Shown: positions 1 through 6,427, numbered from the stretch's first letter. The stretch is DNA of 7,351 bases from Pelobacter sp. UBA6812 (GCA_002452265.1 DKEW01000036.1:1-7351), one strand, 5' to 3'. Program-made: numbers and translations. Notes: a model not told the origin generated them from the letters alone.

Positions 1-1
1 C

Positions 2-838
2 ATCGACGAGGCCGTGCGCAACGCCGTGGCCGTGGGCGCGGACCCGGACCGGCTGGCCGGGGTGGACAATTTCTGCTGGTGCGACCCGGTTGAGTCCGAA
101 AAGACCCCGGACGGCCGCTACAAGCTGGCCCAGCTGGTGCGGGCCAATCTGGCCCTGGCCCATTTCTGCCGGGCCTACCGGCTGCCCTGCGTGTCCGGCA
201 AGGACTCCATGAAAAACGACTACCAGATCGGCGATACCAAGATTTCCATTCCACCGACGGTGTTGTTCTCGGTTATCGGCAAAACGGACGATATCCGTAA
301 AGGCGTGACCATGGATGCCAAACGTCCCGGCGATCTGGTCTACCTGCTCGGTACCACCCGCAACGAACTGGGCGCATCGGAATATTACGATATGCTCGGC
401 CATCTCGGTAAAAACGTGCCTAAAGTTGACGCCGCCACAGCCCTGCAGCGTTATCGCAGCGTCAATCAGGCCCAGGAACAGGGACTGCTCGCCAGTTGCC
501 ACGATCTTTCCGATGGTGGTTTGGGTGTCGCCCTGGCGGAAACGGCCTTTGCCGGCGGCTTCGGCATGCATATCGACCTCGGCAAAGTCAAATGTGACGA
601 AGTACTGCGCGAAGACGCCGTTTTGTTCTCAGAATCGGCCAGCCGACTGTTGGTCACGGTACGGCCCGACAATAAAGCGGCCTTTGAAAAGGTGTTTGCC
701 GGACAGGACGTCTCTTTGCTCGGCAGCGTGACCGAAGACAAGGAATTACGCATCGTCGGCCTCGGCGGTGAAATCCTGGTACGGGCCCATATCGATGATC
801 TCAAAGAGGCGTGGCAGGCGCCGTTAAGGGAGATGTAA
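2..838 (+). CDS. purL: Phosphoribosylformylglycinamidine (FGAM) synthase, synthetase subunit PurL, C-terminal part (5' end outside window)
   Basis: The frame is open from the window edge, so this is the last 278 codons of a longer gene. PurL uses ATP and ammonia, delivered by the PurQ glutaminase, to convert FGAR to FGAM in cytoplasmic purine synthesis. Visible family motifs are the VDNFCWCDP stretch near the start, SGKDSMKNDY (about codons 65-74), and the C-terminal AIR-synthase-like domain with CHDLSDGGLGVALAE and LFSESASRLLVTV. The GKDSM form of the glycine-rich motif resembles the large PurL type (E. coli-like, about 1,300 residues with a fused glutaminase) rather than the small-type GGNVS form. 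Here, however, the protein ends without a glutaminase domain and purQ follows 3 nt later, so I infer a large-type synthetase with a detached glutaminase. The first 70 codons have a far higher third-position G+C than the rest (see findings). Confidence 0.95.
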   Translation: MDEAVRNAVAVGADPDRLAGVDNFCWCDPVESEKTPDGRYKLAQLVRANLALAHFCRAYRLPCVSGKDSMKNDYQIGDTKISIPPTVLFSVIGKTDDIRKGVTMDAKRPGDLVYLLGTTRNELGASEYYDMLGHLGKNVPKVDAATALQRYRSVNQAQEQGLLASCHDLSDGGLGVALAETAFAGGFGMHIDLGKVKCDEVLREDAVLFSESASRLLVTVRPDNKAAFEKVFAGQDVSLLGSVTEDKELRIVGLGGEILVRAHIDDLKEAWQAPLREM

Positions 839-841
839 GTT

Positions 842-1669
842 ATGTCCAAACAAGTACGTGCCATCGTCATTGCCGGCAACGGCACCAACTGCGAGCGGGA
901 GACGGCACATGCCATCCGTCTGGGTGGTGCCGAGGTCGTGGATATCGTCCATATTTCCGAATTGCTCAGCGGCCGCGTGTTGCTGCAGGATTATCATTTT
1001 CTCAATCTGGCCGGCGGATTTCTTGACGGCGACGACCTTGGCAGTGCCAAAGCCGGTGCCAACCGGCTGTTGCATGCGCCGATCAAGGACAGTGAAGAAC
1101 ACCTGAGTGAACATCTGCGTAAATTCATCGCTGATGGCAAACTCATCATGGGAGTCTGCAACGGGTTTCAGCTGATGGTCAAAATGGGACTGCTGCCGGC
1201 ACTGGGAGGGGATTTTTCCCAGACGACCACCCTGACCTTCAATGACAATGGCCGTTTTGAAGATCGCTGGGTCAATCTCAAGGCAGATCCGGCTTCACCC
1301 TGCATTTTCACCCGTGGGCTCAAAGGCATAACCCTGCCGGTACGTCACGGCGAAGGCAAACTGGTTGTCGACAGTGATGTCACTTTGGCCCGCATCGAAG
1401 AAAAACATCTGGGGGTTCTGAAATACAGCCTGCCTGATTACAGTGCGACCACCATGGACTACCCCCTCAATCCCAACGGTTCCACAGCGGCCATTGCCGG
1501 TCTCTGCGATGAAACAGGCCGCCTGTTCGGTCTTATGCCCCACCCGGAAGCTTATGTCCACCGTACGCATCACCCCCGCTGGACACGCGAAGAGGACCTG
1601 CCTGAAGAAGGCATGGGGCTCTGGCTATATCAAAACGCGGTACGCTTTATCCGCGACGAACTTCTCTAG
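842..1669 (+). CDS. purQ: FGAM synthase glutaminase subunit PurQ
   Basis: This is a class I glutamine amidotransferase that hydrolyses glutamine and feeds ammonia to PurL. The fold is readable: a start of the IAGNGTNCERE type, an oxyanion region at LAGGFLDGDD (57-66), the nucleophile elbow GVCNGFQ with Cys106, a conserved HGEGK (169-173), and the catalytic pair His234 and Glu236 in PHPEAYVH. At 275 residues it is longer than typical stand-alone PurQ (about 230) and closer in size and motifs to the glutaminase domain at the C-terminus of large PurL. The ATG is 3 nt after the purL stop. Its Shine-Dalgarno AAGGGAG (826-832) lies inside the last purL codons with 9 nt spacing, indicating co-transcription and probable translational coupling. 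A hairpin follows directly. Confidence 0.96.
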   Translation: MSKQVRAIVIAGNGTNCERETAHAIRLGGAEVVDIVHISELLSGRVLLQDYHFLNLAGGFLDGDDLGSAKAGANRLLHAPIKDSEEHLSEHLRKFIADGKLIMGVCNGFQLMVKMGLLPALGGDFSQTTTLTFNDNGRFEDRWVNLKADPASPCIFTRGLKGITLPVRHGEGKLVVDSDVTLARIEEKHLGVLKYSLPDYSATTMDYPLNPNGSTAAIAGLCDETGRLFGLMPHPEAYVHRTHHPRWTREEDLPEEGMGLWLYQNAVRFIRDELL

Positions 1670-1679
1670 GTTTCATGGT

Positions 1680-1713
1680 AAGAGCCCATTCGATACTTCC
1701 CGAATGGGCTCTT
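1680..1713 (+). terminator. Hairpin terminator after purLQ
   Basis: A perfect 13-bp inverted repeat (arms 1680-1692 and 1701-1713, beginning AAGAGCCC) encloses an 8-nt loop and begins 11 nt after the purQ stop. The right arm ends in CTCTT and the following bases are CATTG, so the U-tract is weak. It probably ends or attenuates the purLQ transcript. Because the T-run is poor, some read-through into purF is possible, and an RNA-end-stabilising role cannot be excluded. Confidence 0.75.
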
Positions 1714-1786
1714 CATTGCAACACAGGAATGAAGCATACCCCAAGAGGACCGATGTAAAAATCCCCTGCCTCTGAATTTGGGGATA

Positions 1787-1795
1787 TGGTATATT
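1787..1795 (+). promoter_or_regulatory. Candidate extended -10 promoter for purF
   Basis: TGGTATATT matches the extended -10 pattern TGnTATAAT at all but one base of the hexamer (TATATT at 1790-1795). The best -35 is poor (CTGCCT at 1766-1771, 18-nt spacing), as is common for extended -10 promoters. The predicted transcript would start near 1802, leaving a leader of about 65 nt before the ATG at 1867. A 6-bp inverted repeat (1761-1785) lies just upstream and overlaps the -35 region. This is motif inspection only. Confidence 0.45.
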
Positions 1796-1848
1796 CGAAA
1801 ACTATGGTAACAGCGCAATTCAGCGCGAATATCCAAACAGCATCAAGC

Positions 1849-1854
1849 GGGGAG
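1849..1854 (+). promoter_or_regulatory. Ribosome binding site favouring the purF start at 1867
   Basis: GGGGAG lies 12 nt before the ATG at 1867. The spacing is slightly long, but no properly placed Shine-Dalgarno exists for the upstream in-frame ATGs at 1786 (GGGGA ends only 1 nt before it) or 1804. Confidence 0.5.
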
Positions 1855-1866
1855 CTCTACAGTCTT

Positions 1867-3273
1867 ATGTTTGATAAATATGAAGATGAGTGCGGCGTAT
1901 TCGGAATCTACAACCACCCGGAAGCCGCAAACATGACCTATCTGGGGCTCTATGCCCTGCAGCATCGCGGCCAGGAAAGTTGTGGCATTTCGGCTTCCGA
2001 CGGCATGCGCCTGCGCACCCACCTCGGCAGCGGCCTGGTGGCGGACGTTTTCAAGGACGATGAAATCTTCAAAAAACTCCCGGGAAACGCGGCCATAGGC
2101 CACGTCCGTTACTCCACGGCCGGCGGCGACAATATCCGCAACTGCCAACCCATTGCCGTTGATTATGCACGCGGCAGCGTAGCCGTAGCGCACAACGGCA
2201 ATCTGGTCAATGCCCGTGAAGTACGCAGCACCCTCGAAGAAAAGGGGTCCATTTTCTCCACCACCGCCGATACGGAAGTCATCATTCATTTGTTGGCTCG
2301 TTCTCAGAGCGACTCCTTGCCTGATCGCATCTCGGAGGCGTTGAGACAAGTACGCGGTGCTTACAGTCTGGTTTTCCTGACAGAAACCCGCATGGTTGCC
2401 GTACGCGATCCCCACGGCTTCCGGCCGCTAGTACTCGGCGAAGTGGATGGTACCTACGTCGTTGCTTCTGAAACCTGTGCCCTCGATCTTATCGAAGCCA
2501 GGTATGTGCGCGAGATTGAACCGGGTGAAATGGTGGTTTTCGATCAAAACGGCATGACCTCCTATCGCCCCTTTGAAGAGCGCTCGCCCTCACCCTGCAT
2601 TTTTGAGTTTGTCTATTTTGCGCGCCCCGACAGCACACTGTTTGGCCAACAGGTCTATCAGGTTCGCAAGGGTTTCGGCCGGCAATTGGCCCGCGAACAC
2701 CAAGTCGAAGCCGATGTCGTCATCCCCATCCCGGACTCCGGTGTCCCTGCAGCTATCGGATACGCCGAAGAGTCAGGAATCCCTTTCGAAATGGGCCTGA
2801 TCCGCAATCACTATATCGGTCGAACTTTCATCGAGCCGCAACAATCGATCCGCCACTTTGGCGTCAAGATCAAGCTCAACGCCATTCGTGAAGTGCTCGA
2901 AGGCAAGCGCGTAGTGGTCATCGACGACTCGGTGGTCCGCGGTACAACCTCACGCAAAATTATCAAAATGATACGTAACGCCGGCGCTAAGGAAGTCCAC
3001 ATGCGGGTATCCTCGCCCCCTACCGCCTACCCCTGCTTCTACGGGATCGATACACCGACCCGAAAGGAACTGATTGCCTCGTCCCACACCAACGAGGAAA
3101 TCTGCCGTTACATTACAGCCGACACCCTCGGGTACCTTTCACTGGAAGGCATGCTTGAAATTGCCGGCGCTCCCAAGGGAGCCGCTGGCCACTATTGCGA
3201 AGCCTGTTTCAGTGGTAACTACCCTGTAAAATTTCCGCGCATGAAATCGGATGACCAACTCGGCCTTTTCTGA
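1867..3273 (+). CDS. purF: Amidophosphoribosyltransferase PurF ([4Fe-4S] type)
   Basis: PurF catalyses the committed step of purine synthesis: PRPP plus glutamine gives 5-phosphoribosylamine. The start at 1867 gives 468 residues, the usual family length, and a short propeptide MFDKYEDE before Cys9. Cys9 must become the N-terminal nucleophile after processing. Upstream in-frame ATGs at 1786 and 1804 would add up to 27 residues. The N-terminal Ntn-glutaminase domain shows ECGVFGIYNH, LQHRGQES and AHNGNL. The C-terminal phosphoribosyltransferase domain carries the PRPP loop VVVIDDSVVRGTTS (349-362). Four cysteines (244, 390, 444, 447; the last two in HYCEACFSG) match the [4Fe-4S] ligands of the Bacillus subtilis enzyme almost exactly in mature numbering, so an oxygen-labile clustered form is inferred. 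It is separated from purQ by a hairpin and candidate promoter. pyrE lies 118 nt downstream with no terminator visible between them. Confidence 0.96.
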   Translation: MFDKYEDECGVFGIYNHPEAANMTYLGLYALQHRGQESCGISASDGMRLRTHLGSGLVADVFKDDEIFKKLPGNAAIGHVRYSTAGGDNIRNCQPIAVDYARGSVAVAHNGNLVNAREVRSTLEEKGSIFSTTADTEVIIHLLARSQSDSLPDRISEALRQVRGAYSLVFLTETRMVAVRDPHGFRPLVLGEVDGTYVVASETCALDLIEARYVREIEPGEMVVFDQNGMTSYRPFEERSPSPCIFEFVYFARPDSTLFGQQVYQVRKGFGRQLAREHQVEADVVIPIPDSGVPAAIGYAEESGIPFEMGLIRNHYIGRTFIEPQQSIRHFGVKIKLNAIREVLEGKRVVVIDDSVVRGTTSRKIIKMIRNAGAKEVHMRVSSPPTAYPCFYGIDTPTRKELIASSHTNEEICRYITADTLGYLSLEGMLEIAGAPKGAAGHYCEACFSGNYPVKFPRMKSDDQLGLF

Positions 3274-3376
3274 GAACCTTGAAGCGCGACGGCAGCTACA
3301 CCGCGGGCGGATATAACAGGTTGATGATGGAAAAACAACCCTTGACCTGACGCGTTATGTCTTGAATTGTTACCAT

Positions 3377-3383
3377 AAAGGAG
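3377..3383 (+). promoter_or_regulatory. Ribosome binding site fixing the pyrE TTG start
   Basis: AAAGGAG is a near-ideal Shine-Dalgarno with exactly 8 nt to the TTG at 3392. The alternative TTG at 3362 lies upstream of this site and has no comparable ribosome binding sequence. Confidence 0.75.
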
Positions 3384-3391
3384 ATTTAGTT

Positions 3392-3949
3392 TTGACCACC
3401 GATCGTGCAGAACTTAAAGCCATTATTCGGCAGATGTCCTACGAAGAGCGGGAAGTGACCCTGGCTTCCGGCCGCAAAAGCAACTTCTACTTTGACGGCA
3501 AACAGACGACCCTTCATCCCCGCGGTGCCATGCTTGTAGGTAAAGCCGTACTGGAGGAAGTGAAACATTTCCCCGCACCCATTGAGGGTGTCGGTGGCCT
3601 GACCCTGGGAGCCGACCCCATAGCCACGGCTGCTGCCTTGGTAAGTTCCATGGGGGACACGCCGATCCCCGCATTCATCATCCGCAAGGAACCCAAAGGC
3701 CACGGTACCGGTCAATGGCTGGAAGGCCGCAAGAATCTGCGCCCCGGTGCTCGAGTGGTAATCGTCGAAGATGTCCTCACCACCGGTGGTTCGGCCCTCA
3801 AAGCCGTGGACCGTGCCCGTGAAGAAGGTCTTGAAGTTCTTGGCATCATCACCCTGGTCGACCGCCAGGAAGGTGGCCGGGAAATCGTCGAAGCCGCCGG
3901 TTTGCAACTGCGCTCCATATTCACCAAAAACGAGATCGTTGCGGACTGA
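3392..3949 (+). CDS. pyrE: Orotate phosphoribosyltransferase PyrE
   Basis: PyrE transfers the phosphoribosyl group of PRPP to orotate, giving OMP in UMP synthesis. The TTG start at 3392 is chosen because of its strong Shine-Dalgarno and gives 185 residues, normal for the family. Motifs seen are LASGRKSNFYFDGKQ near the N-terminus (substrate region), GGLTLGADPIA, the flexible catalytic loop region IRKEPKGHGTG (97-107), and the PRPP-binding loop VVIVEDVLTTGGSA (122-135). It lies 118 nt after purF on the same strand and may share its transcript. Both enzymes use PRPP, but they belong to different pathways, so co-regulation is only suggested. A powerful hairpin ends the transcript about 30 nt downstream. 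Confidence 0.96.
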   Translation: MTTDRAELKAIIRQMSYEEREVTLASGRKSNFYFDGKQTTLHPRGAMLVGKAVLEEVKHFPAPIEGVGGLTLGADPIATAAALVSSMGDTPIPAFIIRKEPKGHGTGQWLEGRKNLRPGARVVIVEDVLTTGGSALKAVDRAREEGLEVLGIITLVDRQEGGREIVEAAGLQLRSIFTKNEIVAD

Positions 3950-3980
3950 GAATTGTTTGTATCCTTGAAAAAGCCTTAAA

Positions 3981-4029
3981 AAAATAGAAAGGGGGGGAAA
4001 GCCAATGGCTTTCCCCCCCTTTCTATTTT
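3981..4029. terminator. Strong bidirectional terminator between convergent units
   Basis: A perfect 23-bp inverted repeat (arms 3981-4003 and 4007-4029) surrounds AAT and includes G7/C7 homopolymer tracts. The left arm is preceded by more A (A-run 3978-3984), giving the minus strand a long U-tract. The plus strand ends in CTATTTT. It sits between the pyrE stop and the stop of the leftward gene at 4051, so it serves both directions. Confidence 0.92.
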
Positions 4030-4050
4030 CACTTTCCGCATATAGCAAAA

Positions 4051-4257
4051 TTATTCTTCAGGGATTTTGAACACCGCCAACACCCCCGGCAAAGCCTCAA
4101 GTTCCTGTTTATCGAGTTGGGAGGTTTCCCCAATGACACCGATGATGACCCGATTGGCTCCGGTCGATTGATGGAAATCGTAATCACGCTCCACCAGATA
4201 CTGTTTGAGTTGGCCGAGATCCTGCTCCGTGGCCGTTGACCTCATGATCACCAGCAT
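4051..4257 (-). CDS. Stand-alone ferredoxin-like regulatory domain resembling the N-terminus of type I-beta DAHP synthase
   Basis: This is a 68-residue protein. The pattern MLVIMRSTATEQDL, then a helix, then NRVIIGVIGETSQLD and LEALPGVLAVFKI, matches the small ferredoxin-like (ACT-like) domain that precedes the barrel in Thermotoga-type DAHP synthases, where it mediates Tyr/Phe feedback. No catalytic barrel follows: the TAA is 21 nt from the terminator hairpin, so the gene is complete at domain size rather than a visible truncation remnant. The ATG at 4257 lies 3 nt after the stop of the chorismate mutase gene. Its Shine-Dalgarno AGGGG (4266-4270) is inside that gene with 8 nt spacing, implying tight coupling. 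I infer a regulatory partner role in aromatic amino-acid synthesis; function is unproven. Domain recognition is from memory of the family. Confidence 0.8.
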   Translation of the reverse strand: MLVIMRSTATEQDLGQLKQYLVERDYDFHQSTGANRVIIGVIGETSQLDKQELEALPGVLAVFKIPEE

Positions 4258-4260
4258 CGT

Positions 4261-4533
4261 CTATTCCCCTTTCGTCCGAATACGCTCCAACCGCCGGGTT
4301 TCATCGATGACGCGCTCATACAACCGCACTATGGCACCGTTATCGAGAGGACCGGGATTGGTAGCTTGCATGCGCTCAAAAATCATCTGTTCCCGCTTGG
4401 GATCATAGACCGCGCGCCCTTCGTTTTTTTTAATTTCCCCGATGGCCAGGGCCAAAGCGGCGCGACGATTGAATATCTGCAACAATTCATCGTCCAGTGC
4501 GTCGATCTCTTCTCTTATTTCGTCAATAGTCAA
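4261..4533 (-). CDS. Chorismate mutase, AroQ class, monofunctional
   Basis: This all-helical 90-residue enzyme converts chorismate to prephenate for Phe/Tyr synthesis. Against the E. coli P-protein mutase domain the active site aligns at a constant offset of 4: Arg7, Arg24, Lys35, Asp44, Arg47 and Glu48 correspond to Arg11, Arg28, Lys39, Asp48, Arg51 and Glu52. Near the C-terminus Thr79 and Glu83 appear to replace Ser84 and Gln88, with a one-residue shift. The start is TTG at 4533, supported by Shine-Dalgarno GGGAG at 6 nt spacing and by an in-frame TAA 15 nt upstream. No prephenate dehydratase or dehydrogenase domain is attached. It lies 73 nt after nadB and 3 nt before the DAHP-synthase-like domain gene, so the three probably form a leftward operon. 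Confidence 0.92.
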   Translation of the reverse strand: MTIDEIREEIDALDDELLQIFNRRAALALAIGEIKKNEGRAVYDPKREQMIFERMQATNPGPLDNGAIVRLYERVIDETRRLERIRTKGE

Positions 4534-4539
4534 ACCAAA

Positions 4540-4544
4540 CTCCC
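4540..4544 (-). promoter_or_regulatory. Ribosome binding site for the TTG start of chorismate mutase
   Basis: On the minus strand GGGAG is followed by a 6-nt spacer and TTG. No other in-frame start codon exists between this TTG and the upstream in-frame TAA (4549-4551). Confidence 0.7.
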
Positions 4545-4606
4545 GATTTTAAGTATCCTCACAAAAATCAATGTTGGTATCTGTCCAATTTCCGCAAGAA
4601 AATCTA

Positions 4607-6205
4607 TTATAGTTTTTTGCGTATCAACGTATCTTTTTTCCAATTCAAATCATCGCGTTCCGGATAATCGATGTTGTAGTGCAACCCGCGGCTTTCACGC
4701 CGCATCCGCGCACAACGAACAATCAACTCAGCTACCGTAGCGATGTTACGTAACTCAATAAGATCCGAGGTGGGATAAAAATCCCAGTAATATTCAGTAA
4801 TCTCATCCTTGATCATCTGGATGCGCCGCAAAGCACGCTTAAGGCGCTTATTGGTGCGCACGATACCGACATAGTTCCACATGCAGCGCCGAATCTCATC
4901 CCAGTTATGAGCAACCACCACTTCTTCATCGCTGTTGGTAGCTTTACCGTAATCCCACGGCGTCACCTGCTGTGCCTGTTCTTGCTTTTCCTTGATGCGG
5001 GCCAGGCTGCGCTGAGCCACCAGATCGGCAAAAACCACACCTTCCAGCAGGCTGTTGCTTGCAAGACGGTTCGCCCCATGGAGTCCGGTACAGGCCACCT
5101 CGCCAATGGCAAACAAGTTCACAAGATCCGATTCGCCCCATTTATCCACCTTTACGCCCCCACATACATAATGAGCCGCGGGAACAACAGGGATAGGTTC
5201 GGTAGTAATATCGATGCCGAACGAAAGGCAGGTTTCATAGATATTGGGAAACCGGTCACGGATGTAATCCGCATCACGATGGGTAATATCGAGGAAAACA
5301 CTTTCATCACCGTGAATTTTCATCTCATTGTCGATAGCCCGGGCGGTAATATCGCGAGGCGCCAGGTCGCGCAATTCATGGTATTGATCCATAAAAGCCG
5401 TACCATCACGCCGCCTGAGAATTGCCCCTTCCCCGCGTACCGCTTCAGATATCAGGAACGATTTGGCCTTGGGATGATATAACGTGGTGGGGTGGAACTG
5501 CATGAATTCCATATCGGCTATGGTAGCACCCGCACGATATGCCATGGCGACACCGTCACCGGTAGCCACATCGGGGTTGCAGGTATAAAGGTAAACCTTA
5601 CCAGCGCCTCCGGTTGCCAGGACAGTAACCCGCGCGCCAAGGGTTTGTACCTTACGACCGGCTATATCAAGAATATGCGCTCCAAGGCACCGGGTGGGAC
5701 GATGTATATGCGCGCCGGCTTTGGCATCGGTAATCAGGTCTATAGCTATATGGTGTTCATAAATCGTAATATTTGGATGTGCTCTGACCGCTTCAACCAA
5801 TGCCCTTTCGATCTCCTGTCCTGTCATATCCTTGGCATGCAGAATACGGCGTCGACTGTGACCTCCTTCACGGGTCAAATCGTAGGTATCATCATCTTTT
5901 TTGCTGAAGCGAACTCCCCAATTGATAAGATCGGCAATTGCCTGGGGCCCACGCTGTACCACCATCCTGACAACATCTTCATTGGACAGATGTCCCCCGG
6001 CGACCATGGTATCACGCACATGCGCAGCAAAGCTGTCCTCCGAAGAAAGAACCGAAGCAATACCACCCTGCGCCAGAGTGGTTGCCGTTTCGGAAATCTC
6101 CCGTTTGGTCACAACGGCTACCTGGCCAAAATCAGCGACCTTAAGGGCATAAGACAAACCGGCTATCCCACTGCCGATAACTAGAAAATCAGTGGTGATG
6201 TTCAC
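4607..6205 (-). CDS. nadB: L-aspartate oxidase NadB
   Basis: This FAD enzyme oxidises L-aspartate to iminoaspartate, which NadA condenses to quinolinate for de novo NAD. In an anaerobe fumarate rather than oxygen would be the likely electron acceptor (known for the family; inferred here). The 532 residues match the usual length (E. coli 540). The Rossmann FAD motif GSGIAG is at 11-16 and TTLAQGGIA follows. Active-site residues correspond to E. coli Glu121, His244, Arg290 and His351 as Glu113 (TREGGHS), His238 (FHPT), Arg284 (LAPRD) and His345 (AAHYVCGG). SEAVRGEGAIL and HGANRLASNSLLEG are also present, as is the typical C-terminal ESRGLHYNIDYPE. The start is GTG at 6205, with Shine-Dalgarno GAGG (6213-6216) at 7 nt. 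The gene heads the leftward unit with chorismate mutase; no nadA or nadC is in the window. Confidence 0.96.
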   Translation of the reverse strand: MNITTDFLVIGSGIAGLSYALKVADFGQVAVVTKREISETATTLAQGGIASVLSSEDSFAAHVRDTMVAGGHLSNEDVVRMVVQRGPQAIADLINWGVRFSKKDDDTYDLTREGGHSRRRILHAKDMTGQEIERALVEAVRAHPNITIYEHHIAIDLITDAKAGAHIHRPTRCLGAHILDIAGRKVQTLGARVTVLATGGAGKVYLYTCNPDVATGDGVAMAYRAGATIADMEFMQFHPTTLYHPKAKSFLISEAVRGEGAILRRRDGTAFMDQYHELRDLAPRDITARAIDNEMKIHGDESVFLDITHRDADYIRDRFPNIYETCLSFGIDITTEPIPVVPAAHYVCGGVKVDKWGESDLVNLFAIGEVACTGLHGANRLASNSLLEGVVFADLVAQRSLARIKEKQEQAQQVTPWDYGKATNSDEEVVVAHNWDEIRRCMWNYVGIVRTNKRLKRALRRIQMIKDEITEYYWDFYPTSDLIELRNIATVAELIVRCARMRRESRGLHYNIDYPERDDLNWKKDTLIRKKL

Positions 6206-6212
6206 TGCGAGG

Positions 6213-6216
6213 CCTC
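6213..6216 (-). promoter_or_regulatory. Ribosome binding site for the nadB GTG start
   Basis: On the minus strand GAGG (within GTGAGG) is followed by 7 nt and then GTG at 6205. The reading from this GTG begins immediately with the conserved pre-FAD beta strand (TTDFLVIGSG), so little or nothing is missing upstream. Confidence 0.6.
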
Positions 6217-6398
6217 ACTTCCAGTAATAACAATACAAGCGAATAGACTGCCACCATCGAAAATCAAGGCCGTTGCTAACGCCGTTATTTACATGATTCG
6301 ACGGACAAAGCGAGTCGGAAAACAATGGATGCTGAAAAACTGGAGCCATTATCGGAACCCCCCTCCGTATTGTCAAGGTTTTTGCATGTTCAAGCGGG

Positions 6399-6427
6399 TT
6401 GAAATACAATCCCTTTCAGGCTATAGT
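6399..6427 (+). promoter_or_regulatory. Sigma70-type promoter of the lytic transglycosylase gene
   Basis: TTGAAA (6399-6404) and TATAGT (6422-6427) each match consensus at 5 of 6 positions with the ideal 17-nt spacing. Transcription would start near 6434, about 19 nt before the ATG at 6453, which still includes the Shine-Dalgarno. The potential upstream TTG start at 6399 is therefore the -35 box and not a translation start. A second, weaker pair (TTGCAT 6382-6387, TACAAT 6405-6410, 17 nt) overlaps it. Confidence 0.7.

Noticed and set aside
1843..2415. 190-codon minus-strand open frame opposite purF
   Set aside because: It overlaps the highly conserved PurF glutaminase domain and has no family resemblance or initiation signal of its own.
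3342..3370. TTGACC at 3342 as a -35 box for a pyrE promoter
   Set aside because: No acceptable -10 hexamer occurs at 16-18 nt spacing, and the implied transcript would start at or inside the Shine-Dalgarno.
3386..4048. 220-codon minus-strand open frame opposite pyrE
   Set aside because: It runs through the bidirectional terminator hairpin and is antisense to an intact pyrE; there is no recognisable protein.
4534..4606. Promoter or terminator between nadB and chorismate mutase
   Set aside because: TAAAAT resembles a -10 box but has no -35 at suitable spacing and would sit on the ribosome binding site. No hairpin was found, so operon read-through is the simpler view.
4907..6184. Long plus-strand open frames (191 and 230 codons) opposite nadB
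   Set aside because: They lie antisense to a gene with every NadB active-site motif intact, show no recognisable domain, and lack convincing ribosome binding sites. They are frame shadows.
6285..6330. Imperfect TTCGAC / GTCGGAA palindrome in the nadB-transglycosylase intergenic region
   Set aside because: The arms need a bulge to pair and nothing around them suggests a role; it is within chance expectation.
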